6,435 nt of DNA, taken from assembly GCA_016764135.1 (NCBI GenBank), contig JAESSL010000206.1, positions 1 through 6,435 of the forward strand. The letters are read 5' to 3'. Of this stretch, positions 1 through 5,822 are shown in pieces. This DNA is from Alphaproteobacteria bacterium. GTDB lineage: Bacteria; Pseudomonadota; Alphaproteobacteria; UBA8366; GCA-2717185. The notes beneath the pieces were generated by a model, which worked only from the letters and a program-made list of their open reading frames with translations, made no database searches and was not told the DNA's origin. Both the position numbers and the translations under genes were made by a program. Numbering within the stretch: position 1 is the stretch's first letter; each line of letters opens with the position of its first letter.

Positions 1-610
1 AAGATAGCTCTTCCAGGGTCACGCCGTCGCGAACAAGCGTTCCTTCACAGACCAGATAATACTGACCGCCAGCATCGTTTTGAATGCCATGTGTCGTCGC
101 GTTCGACCCTAGGTGAATGCCCTCTGCGAGGACGCCATCGTCCTGACGCTCCATTAGTTCCTTGCGCGCCACCTCGCCCTCCTGCAGGGAGATGCCCTCC
201 AGTTTTATGCCACCGGCGATATTGCGTCCCGCGCGGCAGGGCATCAGATGCTTTGATCCCGGCATGCTGAAATGTCCGCCGCTGGCGACATTTCGCAACG
301 TGAAGAATGAAATGCCATCGTCCCTCGCGACGATGGGGCCATAGGGCGTATAGGCGTCCGCGTATTGAAATGTAACCGGCATGACTTCCTTTTTACCGAT
401 GCGCCCATCTCCGGCGACGATTACCTGAAACTGGTCAATGTCGTGAAAATGCGGGTCAATGCGCGCGCCAGCGTAGGGGCGCTCGACCAGAAAACCCTGC
501 GGGCCTTCTATCATGTTGCCCGCCGTGCCAAAATAATCCCGCCTCTGTCCAACACCGTCCTTGCGTCTGGTTTCAACGATGCGCGATTCAGTGCTGCTGA
601 CCATTTCCAT
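1..610 (-). CDS. Cupin-domain protein, 3'-truncated by the left edge
   Basis: The minus strand is open from an ATG at 610 to the window edge, giving 203 codons with the C-terminus missing. The start is well fixed: an in-frame TGA lies 12 bases upstream, and a GAGAG-type ribosome site ends 9 bases before the ATG; a second ATG at 604 is less well spaced. Residues 48-67 fit cupin motif 1, G-x5-H-x-H-x3-(E/Q)-x6-G, with His54, His56 and Gln60 in the usual Glu position. Motif 2 is only partly kept: Pro89-Tyr90-Gly91 is present, but Val94 sits where a metal-binding His is expected. A Gly-rich, Tyr-Tyr-Leu-Val stretch near residues 170-195 resembles the start of a second cupin half, so this may be a bicupin. 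Cupins are beta-barrel enzymes, isomerases or ligand binders; the substrate cannot be told here. It diverges from the SDR gene, which suggests a shared regulator or pathway (inference). Confidence 0.82.
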   Translation of the reverse strand, partial: MEMVSSTESRIVETRRKDGVGQRRDYFGTAGNMIEGPQGFLVERPYAGARIDPHFHDIDQFQVIVAGDGRIGKKEVMPVTFQYADAYTPYGPIVARDDGISFFTLRNVASGGHFSMPGSKHLMPCRAGRNIAGGIKLEGISLQEGEVARKELMERQDDGVLAEGIHLGSNATTHGIQNDAGGQYYLVCEGTLVRDGVTLEELS

Positions 611-765
611 AGTTCGGTTCTCTCACTGTTCTTAATGTCCCACCATCATGGATTGTAACCCTTAGACCACAGGTTTCAAGCGATGTGGAACGATGTCCTG
701 TTTTTCTCGATCAGGAACGGTCATCCTGACGCCCCTGCAACAGGCTACACATCAGGAAGTACAAA
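611..765. promoter_or_regulatory. Divergent promoter region between the cupin and SDR genes
   Basis: This 155-base spacer separates two divergent start codons, so it should carry promoters for both directions. I see no convincing -35/-10 pair on either strand. It does hold a perfect 6-bp inverted repeat, TCAGGA at 711-716 and TCCTGA at 724-729 with a 7-base spacer, and a CCACA/TGTGG pair at 667-671 and 684-688. A further TCCTG lies at 696-700. The repeats may be regulator sites, but arms this short can arise by chance. No open frame in the spacer looks coding. Confidence 0.45.
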
Positions 766-1575
766 ATGGATCTGGACAGCGCAGACGACCTTGGACTCAA
801 CGGCAAAGTCGCCATCGTAAGCGGCGGCGGCGCCCTGGATGACGGCATTGGGAACGGACGTGCGGCGGCCCTGCTGCTGGCTCGGTCCGGCGCCAGGGTT
901 TTAGTTGTCGACCGTAAGCTGGAGGCCGCGGAAGGCACCGTCGCTCTGATCAAAGCGGATGGAGGCGCAGCCTCCGCCTTTGCCGCAGACGTCACCGATG
1001 AAAACGATTGCCGAAACATGGTCGACGCGGCGATGACCCGGTTCGGACGCCTCGATTTCCTCGACAATAATGTTGGCATTGGCAGCCGTGGTTCGGTCGT
1101 TGACGAACCACTGGAGACCTATCGCAGGGTTATGCAGGTTAATGTTGAAAGTATGTTTCTCACCTCAAAATACGCGATTCCGGCGATGATAGAATCCGGC
1201 GATGGCGGCGCGATCGTCAATATATCGTCAATTTCCGCCCTCCGCCCCCGTGGCCTGACGACGTACTCGGTGTCAAAGGGCGCCGTCATCACCTTGAGCG
1301 AAGCCATGGCGGTGGATCATGGTCCCGATGGCATTCGCGTAAATTGCGTAGCGCCGGGGCCCGTCTATACGCCGATGGTGTACGCGCATGGCATGAGCGA
1401 TACAGCCCGTGGAAACCGACGAGACGCATCCTTGCTGGGTATTGAGGGTATGGGATGGGATATTGGAAACGCTGTGCGGTATTTACTATCGAACCACGCG
1501 CGTTATATCACCGGGCAAACGCTCGTTGTCGATGGTGGCGCGACATTGCGCGGCCCGGAGCGGGATTCCCGTTGA
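766..1575 (+). CDS. SDR-family NAD(P)-dependent oxidoreductase
   Basis: A 269-residue classical short-chain dehydrogenase/reductase with a Rossmann fold, expected to be cytoplasmic. The glycine-rich cofactor loop (residues 19-31) has the extended form S-G-G-G-x4-G-I-G-N-G rather than the compact TGxxxGIG. Asp49 at the end of the second strand favours NAD(H) over NADP(H), by family rule. Asp75-Val76 fits the adenine-pocket position, and N-N-V-G at 101-104 replaces the usual NNAG. The catalytic tetrad is readable as Asn126, Ser155, Tyr167 and Lys171. The C-terminal half carries the usual N-x-V-x-P-G segment and ends with I-T-G-Q-T-L-x-V-D-G-G. AGGA at 754-757, 8 bases before the ATG, supports the start. 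The substrate, some alcohol, ketone or sugar, cannot be inferred. The divergent cupin gene and the downstream DUF1330 gene are the only contextual hints. Confidence 0.93.
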   Translation: MDLDSADDLGLNGKVAIVSGGGALDDGIGNGRAAALLLARSGARVLVVDRKLEAAEGTVALIKADGGAASAFAADVTDENDCRNMVDAAMTRFGRLDFLDNNVGIGSRGSVVDEPLETYRRVMQVNVESMFLTSKYAIPAMIESGDGGAIVNISSISALRPRGLTTYSVSKGAVITLSEAMAVDHGPDGIRVNCVAPGPVYTPMVYAHGMSDTARGNRRDASLLGIEGMGWDIGNAVRYLLSNHARYITGQTLVVDGGATLRGPERDSR

Positions 1576-1585
1576 GGCCTGACCC

Positions 1586-1591
1586 TATAAT
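1586..1591 (+). promoter_or_regulatory. Possible -10 hexamer before the DUF1330 gene
   Basis: An exact TATAAT lies in the 54-base gap after the SDR stop, 38 bases upstream of the DUF1330 ATG. No good -35 hexamer is found at 16-18 bases spacing, so this is only a candidate internal promoter. Transcription from the SDR promoter is equally possible, because there is no terminator in the gap. Confidence 0.3.
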
Positions 1592-1616
1592 TCGTAAATT
1601 CCAATCAAATCAATAT

Positions 1617-1622
1617 GGAGGA
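1617..1622 (+). promoter_or_regulatory. Strong Shine-Dalgarno site that decides the DUF1330 start
   Basis: GGAGGA lies 7 bases before the ATG at 1630. It overlaps the alternative in-frame ATG at 1615, so that upstream ATG cannot be served by this site and is very likely not used. This is the best ribosome site among the intact genes of the window and suggests efficient translation of the small protein. Confidence 0.8.
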
Positions 1623-1629
1623 AATTCCT

Positions 1630-1923
1630 ATGGGCGCTGGTTATTTAATTGTGCAAGTCGACGTAAAAGATGCGGAAGTTTATGAAACCTACAAAGCGGG
1701 CACGCCCGCCGTCATCGCCAAATATGACGGAGAGTTTATCGTACGCGGCGGTCAATTCGAAGCTGTTGAGGGCGAACCACCCGCCGGCCGCGTCGTCGTG
1801 GTAAAATTTCCCACCTATAAACGCGCTTTAGAATTCTATCGCTCAGACGACTATAAAGAATTATTGGCGATGCGCCTGTCGGCCGCCGATAGTCGAGGCA
1901 TCATTATCGAAGGCGTGGATTGA
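1630..1923 (+). CDS. DUF1330 family protein
   Basis: A 97-residue soluble protein of the DUF1330 family, whose members adopt a ferredoxin-like alpha/beta fold and form dimers; their biochemical role is not established. The family pattern is visible: an opening strand G-Y-L-I-V-Q-V-D-V at residues 4-12, a helix with Tyr18 and Tyr21 leading to Y-D-G-E-F at 32-36, R-G-G at 39-41, the strand R-V-V-V-V-K-F-P at 54-61, the helix A-L-E-F-Y-R-S-D-D-Y at 66-75, and an I-I-I-E-G end at 91-95. Length and ending are normal for the family, so the TGA stop looks genuine. The start is set by the strong ribosome site. It sits 54 bases after the SDR gene and 3 bases before the glycosyltransferase-like gene. 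A role in small-molecule metabolism with the SDR is only a guess. Confidence 0.9.
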   Translation: MGAGYLIVQVDVKDAEVYETYKAGTPAVIAKYDGEFIVRGGQFEAVEGEPPAGRVVVVKFPTYKRALEFYRSDDYKELLAMRLSAADSRGIIIEGVD

Positions 1924-1926
1924 TCC

Positions 1927-3096
1927 TTGCCGGACACGGTCAATGACCCTCTGGTTCACATCCTTGTGTCGGTTTGGGACAAGGCGTTTATCGATAAGTT
2001 TGTCGAATTCGCTTTGCCGACGCATATCTCGCCAGGAAATCTCCCCGCGCTATCGGCAAGAGCCCGTGTCCACTACCATTTTTATACGAATGCGGAATCC
2101 ACCGCCTATCTCAAGGATCAAACACGGGCGTTGTCGCAATTTGCAACCGTTCACCTTCGGCCTTTTAACGAGACCTTCCTTGAAGGCCAAGCTTTATCGC
2201 ACCATTTAGCGCCCTATTCCGGCGCGGCCTTTAAAAACCGCCTGAACCAGTTTTCCGTTTTTCATCTACTGGATGAAATTGGCGGCAACCACCCTTCCGA
2301 AATACTGTTCGTTGGCGATTCCGATTTACTGTACTCCGATGGCGCCTTTTTAACCCTTTTCGAGACGCTTCAAAATGGCGCAAAAGCAGTCGTGGCGCCG
2401 ACAATCAGACTTTCACTGGAGCAGGTTGAACCCGAACTGATAACGCTTTTAGCGGACGGCGCCGGAGTTTCCGCGCAAACGCTTGGCGGTTTGATAAGCG
2501 CCCACCCGCACGCCGCCGCCCAAGCCGCCTATATTCTTGACGACGCGGCGCCCAGCTATCCAAGCCAGATGATATGGCCGACGCCTGAAGGGCTCCTCTG
2601 TCGGACGTTTTTCCCACACCCCGTCGCGATGATCCCAAACCCGGCCTGTCGCCGTTGGGAAAGCACTATCGACTATGATTTCATTCTGCATTGTTATCCA
2701 AATCCGCGCGACATCCGTATGTTCACCGATGGAAAGAGGGTGACAATCTGCAAATTATCGACAGATCGTTACCTCGAAGGACAGTTGTCCCGCGTCCCCC
2801 TTCAAATCGACGCCTTGAGCGATTTTCTGCTTAGCTCCACAAATGAGGCTCACCGCCCCTTCGCAGAATCCGCCGTGCGCTACGCTTTAGACCCCGACAA
2901 TCCCGCGCTTGACCGCGTTGAGCGTGAATCCAACACTCTTTTGACGCAAATGTATGGGCACCGACAGGTCTTGCTGGATAGGCTGGCAGAATCCGACCCT
3001 GTGAAAAACACGGTCATCCGCTCCCATTTTGGTCCCATTCAGTCTTATCTGTCTCCGGAGCGCCTTCAACGCCTGAACGCCGCCCAAAATCACTAA
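1927..3096 (+). CDS. Uncharacterised glycosyltransferase-like protein (GT-A type), TTG start
   Basis: A 389-residue protein I cannot assign to a named family with certainty. It opens with a hydrophobic strand and helix (residues 9-31), followed by P-G-N-L-P-A-L (36-42) and a second strand containing Y-H-F-Y-T (50-54). Residues 126-136 form a strand ending in the acidic motif Asp131-Ser132-Asp133, the DxD placement of GT-A nucleotide-sugar transferases, where it binds a metal and the sugar nucleotide. Later features are P-H-P (near 235) and S-T-I-D-Y-D-F (246-252). The C-terminal 90 residues look helical. There is no signal peptide or membrane segment. The start is unusual: the frame is the same as the DUF1330 gene and is blocked by that gene's TGA one codon upstream, so TTG at 1927 (weak GGA site 7 bases before it) is the longest option. 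GTG at 1966 would cut into the first strand. Glycosyltransferase activity is inferred, not shown. Confidence 0.72.
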   Translation: MPDTVNDPLVHILVSVWDKAFIDKFVEFALPTHISPGNLPALSARARVHYHFYTNAESTAYLKDQTRALSQFATVHLRPFNETFLEGQALSHHLAPYSGAAFKNRLNQFSVFHLLDEIGGNHPSEILFVGDSDLLYSDGAFLTLFETLQNGAKAVVAPTIRLSLEQVEPELITLLADGAGVSAQTLGGLISAHPHAAAQAAYILDDAAPSYPSQMIWPTPEGLLCRTFFPHPVAMIPNPACRRWESTIDYDFILHCYPNPRDIRMFTDGKRVTICKLSTDRYLEGQLSRVPLQIDALSDFLLSSTNEAHRPFAESAVRYALDPDNPALDRVERESNTLLTQMYGHRQVLLDRLAESDPVKNTVIRSHFGPIQSYLSPERLQRLNAAQNH

Positions 3097-3120
3097 CGGA
3101 CAACCTCAAACGGATATTCC

Positions 3121-3927
3121 ATGACTGAGAATCTGACCCGTCTGCTTGAAATTATGGCGCAACTGCGCGATCCCGATACGGGGTGCCCCTGGGATATCGC
3201 GCAAAGCTTCGCCACCATTTCGCCCTACACCATTGAGGAGGCGTATGAAGTTGCAGACGCGATCGAGCAAAACGACATTCCGGCTTTGAAAGATGAACTT
3301 GGCGACCTGTTGTTTCAGGTGGTGTTTCATGCGCGCATGGCGGAAGAAAACGGCAGTTTTGATTTTAACGATGTCGCGGCGGCGGTTTCTGACAAAATGG
3401 TGCGTCGCCATCCTCATATATTTGGCGACGAAGCCGAGCGCACACCGGATGAACAACGCATAAGCTGGGAGGCTCAGAAGGCCGTAGAGCGCCAGTCAAA
3501 GGCCGCCGCGAATGGAAGGGCGTCCGGAATTCTGGATGACGTGCCGCGCGCCCTGCCCGCGTTGACGCGTGCTGAAAAATTGGGAAAACGCGCCGCGCGA
3601 GTCGGGTTCGAGTGGCCGAACATAGACGGCCCTTTGGACAAACTTGACGAAGAAATCGTCGAATTGCGCCATGAAATCAACACCGACGCCGACCCTGAGC
3701 GTATCGCCGACGAAATCGGCGACGTGCTGTTTTCCGTAGTTAATCTGGCGCGTCATCTGGGCGTGGACCCGGAAGCGGCGCTTCGCCACGGAAACGCCAA
3801 ATTTGAACGGCGCTTTCGTCACGTCGAATCCGGGCTCGCCGCTGACGGACGAGACATGAGCGACGCATCGCTCGACGAAATGGAGACCTGGTGGCGAGAC
3901 GCCAAGAAAAAAGAGACGGATTCGTAA
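3121..3927 (+). CDS. mazG: Nucleoside triphosphate pyrophosphohydrolase MazG
   Basis: A full-length 268-residue two-domain MazG, close to the usual bacterial length. MazG cleaves (d)NTPs to the monophosphate and pyrophosphate with Mg2+, helping to clear abnormal nucleotides; in E. coli it is also linked to ppGpp levels. The N-terminal domain has G-C-P-W-D at 21-25, then metal ligands E-E-x-x-E (Glu39, Glu40, Glu43) and E-x-x-D (Glu59, Asp62), with F-D-F-N-D at 79-83 and R-R-H-P-H at 94-98. The linker holds G-I-L-D-D-V-P (135-141). The second domain repeats the ligands as Glu176, Glu177, Glu180 and Glu197, Asp200, so both sites look intact. GGA 6 bases before the ATG is a modest ribosome site. 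It follows the glycosyltransferase-like gene by 24 bases with no terminator between, so co-transcription is likely. Its 3' end overlaps the hairpin terminator serving the opposite strand. Confidence 0.97.
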   Translation: MTENLTRLLEIMAQLRDPDTGCPWDIAQSFATISPYTIEEAYEVADAIEQNDIPALKDELGDLLFQVVFHARMAEENGSFDFNDVAAAVSDKMVRRHPHIFGDEAERTPDEQRISWEAQKAVERQSKAAANGRASGILDDVPRALPALTRAEKLGKRAARVGFEWPNIDGPLDKLDEEIVELRHEINTDADPERIADEIGDVLFSVVNLARHLGVDPEAALRHGNAKFERRFRHVESGLAADGRDMSDASLDEMETWWRDAKKKETDS

Positions 3928-3938
3928 ACCCGCCTCTT
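3901..3938 (-). terminator. Intrinsic terminator of the dehydrogenase transcript, overlapping the mazG 3' end
   Basis: Arms at 3929-3938 and 3910-3919 form a 10-bp stem around a 9-base loop. Read on the minus strand, all ten positions pair (one G-U wobble), and the hairpin is followed by a run of six or more U, broken once by C. This fits an intrinsic terminator beginning 30 bases after the dehydrogenase stop. On the plus strand the wobble becomes an A-C mismatch and only a short CTTTC follows, so it would terminate mazG less well. The left arm and the U-tract lie inside the last codons of mazG. Confidence 0.7.
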
Positions 3939-3967
3939 TCTCCGTTCAAGCAAACTTCAAACGAGCA

Positions 3968-4837
3968 TTAGTCGTTTGATAACAAGTAAATCAAGCTCGA
4001 CGTATCCCAGCGCTGGCCGCCCCGCACCTGTACATGCGCGTAGAATTGATCGACGAGCGCCGCAACCGGCAGGCGCGCTTTGTTGTTTTTGGCCTCGGCG
4101 AAACAGATCGCCAAATCCTTACGCATCCAGTCAACGGCGAAACCGTAATCGAACTTCCCCGACACCATGGTCGCCGCGCGATTTTCCATCTGCCAGGACT
4201 GCGCAGCCCCTTTGGAAATCACCTCGATCACTTTTTCCATGTCCAAACCGGCCTTCATGCCGAAATTGACCCCTTCTGAAAGTCCTTGCACAATGCCTGC
4301 AATGCAAAGCTGGTTGACCATTTTGGTCAGCTGGCCGCTACCGGTCTCGCCCAGAAGAACGGCTGATTGCGCATAACAGTCAATGAGCGGATAGGCGCTG
4401 TCAAAATCCTTTTTCGATCCGCCGCACATGACGGTCAGCTTGCCGTTTTCGGCGCCCGCCTGCCCACCTGAAACTGGCGCATCAATAAATCCAACGCCAA
4501 TTTCACGCGCCGCCGAGGCAAGTTCCCGGGCGACATCGGCCGAGGCCGTCGTGTTGTCGACAAAAATTGCGCCTTTCGACATTCCCGCAAAGGCGCCCTT
4601 GTCGCCGAGCACGACGCTGCGCAAGTCATCATCGTTGCCAACGCAACAAAAGACGTACTCCGCATCCTTTGCGGCGTCCTTTGGAGTCTTGGCGGTTTTA
4701 CCGCCATGCGCTTTCGCCCATTTCTCCGCCTTGTCGGCTGTCCGGTTATAGACCGTGACGTCGTGCCCCGCCTTGCTCAGATATCCGGCCATGGGATACC
4801 CCATGACGCCTAATCCTATCCACGCTACTTTCGCCAT
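3968..4837 (-). CDS. NAD(P)-dependent beta-hydroxyacid dehydrogenase (3-hydroxyisobutyrate dehydrogenase / tartronate semialdehyde reductase family)
   Basis: A 289-residue cytoplasmic oxidoreductase of the HIBADH/GLYR family, which interconverts beta-hydroxyacids and their semialdehydes. The N-terminal Rossmann signature is G-L-G-x-M-G-x-P-M-A at 8-17, with Asn31-Arg32-Thr33 after the second strand, which usually favours NADP(H). The substrate segment D-A-P-V-S-G-G lies at 119-125. The catalytic Lys172 and Asn175 follow G-S-G at 166-168, and the C-terminal helical domain contains the conserved R-K-D-L. Start choice: ATG at 4837 has AGGGAG 9 bases upstream and begins directly with the cofactor strand. 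An upstream TTG at 4873 would add 12 non-conserved residues and is rejected. It follows the IMPase-family gene by 59 bases on the same strand, probably in one transcript. Which member (hydroxyisobutyrate, tartronate semialdehyde or succinic semialdehyde type) cannot be decided from motifs. Confidence 0.92.
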   Translation of the reverse strand: MAKVAWIGLGVMGYPMAGYLSKAGHDVTVYNRTADKAEKWAKAHGGKTAKTPKDAAKDAEYVFCCVGNDDDLRSVVLGDKGAFAGMSKGAIFVDNTTASADVARELASAAREIGVGFIDAPVSGGQAGAENGKLTVMCGGSKKDFDSAYPLIDCYAQSAVLLGETGSGQLTKMVNQLCIAGIVQGLSEGVNFGMKAGLDMEKVIEVISKGAAQSWQMENRAATMVSGKFDYGFAVDWMRKDLAICFAEAKNNKARLPVAALVDQFYAHVQVRGGQRWDTSSLIYLLSND

Positions 4838-4896
4838 TATCAATAACTCCCTGTTCGATTTTTGATTGTGCAACGATGACGTATTTCACCCTTTTA

Positions 4897-5718
4897 TCAA
4901 AGTGTTGGGCCTTCATCTTCCTGCATCATAAAAGATCGTATTTGTTCCCAAATCGGTTCGCTTGGCGCGCTTAACAACCCCTGACTTCGCTCGGTGGGTT
5001 TGTATGGCGCGCGATCAATGCGCGCCGTAACGCCGCCCGCTTCCTTGTGAAGCAAAGCGCCCGGCGCATGGTCCCAGGCCCATAACCGGTTATAGATGCG
5101 AAAATCAGCTTCGCCTTTCGCCAGCATGATATATTCATGACCGGCGCATCGTGCGCTTTTTTCAACGTCGAACGTATCCGCAATCCGTTTTCGCAGGGCG
5201 GGACGACGGTGTTCGTCGAAGACCCCATAGTTAATTCTGCCTCGCAACCCTTTCAGGTCGTCTGGTGCGGTGATTTTTAATTTTTCGTCATTGGCCCATG
5301 CGCCGTCGCCGTCTATGGCGACATACATGGTTTTGTCCACGGGGCTGTATATCCACGCGCCTCGAGAAACGCCCTCTGTGACATAAGTCACCATGATTGC
5401 GAAGGTCGGGCGTCCGGCGGCAAAATTTGCGGTGCCGTCGACAGGGTCCAGGATCCAGACGGGATCTAGCGTATCCAGGCGATCCAGCAGAGAGGAATCC
5501 TCGTGAACGGCTTCCTCGCCGACGATGAGCGCGCCAGGCGTGAGGCCGGACAACATGCGGGTCAACCGTTCTTCGGCATCATGATCCGCAACGGTCACGA
5601 CGTCACCAGGCGACTTTTCGATAATTTCATGGGCCGCGAGCGCACGGAACCGGGGCAAAACATCCAGTTCGGCCGTCTCTCGGATGAAGTCGGCGACTTT
5701 GTCAGGATCAGGGATCAT
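4897..5718 (-). CDS. Inositol monophosphatase family protein
   Basis: A 273-residue Mg2+-dependent, Li+-sensitive-type phosphatase of the IMPase/FIG superfamily. Metal-site motifs are complete: G-E-E at 67-69, D-P-V-D-G-T at 91-96 (Asp91 and Asp94 as ligands, followed by A-N-F), and W-D-H-A-P-G at 215-220, whose Asp216 is the third acidic ligand. S-P-G-D-V-V-T-V-A-D (36-45) matches the conserved N-terminal segment. Length and N-terminus are normal. The ribosome site is weak (GGA about 7 bases before the ATG). Bacterial members act on inositol-1-phosphate, histidinol phosphate, 3'-phosphoadenosine 5'-phosphate or fructose-1,6-bisphosphate. I see no feature fixing the substrate, although G-H-E-Y in the C-terminal half may be subgroup-specific. 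It is insulated from groEL by a strong terminator and leads into the dehydrogenase gene. Confidence 0.93.
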   Translation of the reverse strand: MIPDPDKVADFIRETAELDVLPRFRALAAHEIIEKSPGDVVTVADHDAEERLTRMLSGLTPGALIVGEEAVHEDSSLLDRLDTLDPVWILDPVDGTANFAAGRPTFAIMVTYVTEGVSRGAWIYSPVDKTMYVAIDGDGAWANDEKLKITAPDDLKGLRGRINYGVFDEHRRPALRKRIADTFDVEKSARCAGHEYIMLAKGEADFRIYNRLWAWDHAPGALLHKEAGGVTARIDRAPYKPTERSQGLLSAPSEPIWEQIRSFMMQEDEGPTL

Positions 5719-5753
5719 TGGCGTCCGTTAAATTCAAAATTACAGTTGGGAAA
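5719..5753 (-). promoter_or_regulatory. Likely location of the IMPase-gene promoter or leader
   Basis: Because groEL ends at a strong terminator, the IMPase/dehydrogenase transcript probably starts close to here. Only 35 bases lie between the U-tract and the ATG, so a promoter would have to be compact or overlap the terminator hairpin. The stretch is AT-rich (for example a TGTAATTTT on the minus strand), but no clear -35/-10 pair is seen. Leakage from groEL is the alternative. Confidence 0.25.
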
Positions 5754-5789
5754 AGATAAAAAAAGGGCCGCGCAAAAGCGCGGCCCTTT
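5754..5789 (-). terminator. Strong intrinsic terminator of groEL
   Basis: A perfect 12-bp stem (arms 5778-5789 and 5762-5773, GC-rich core GGGCCGCGC) closes a 4-base loop at 5774-5777. On the minus strand it runs straight into a U-rich tract (seven U from the arm onward, then AUCUUUU). It starts 33 bases after the groEL stop. On the plus strand only three T end the stem, so it is directional. Confidence 0.93.
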
Positions 5790-5822
5790 GTACACGATAA
5801 GACGTGCGAGGCAAAGAATGGA

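Noticed and set aside
365..658. Plus-strand open frame of 97 codons near the left end, and a smaller one at 162-344
   Set aside because: Both are antisense to the cupin gene, whose minus-strand frame shows a family motif and a well-placed start. Their translations show no recognisable family features.
1615..1629. Upstream in-frame ATG for the DUF1330 gene
   Set aside because: It overlaps the strong ribosome site serving ATG 1630, and the extra five residues are not part of the family pattern.
3496..3822. Long antisense open frame inside mazG
   Set aside because: mazG is clearly coding with intact motifs in both domains; the antisense frame shows no family features and reflects codon bias.
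3958..3978. Hairpin CAAACGA / TCGTTTG across the dehydrogenase stop codon
   Set aside because: The 7-bp stem is AT-rich and has no U-tract on either strand; the adjacent hairpin at 3910-3938 is the better terminator.
4838..4873. Upstream TTG start for the dehydrogenase
   Set aside because: It would add 12 residues before the conserved cofactor strand and has no good ribosome site, whereas ATG 4837 has AGGGAG at 9 bases.
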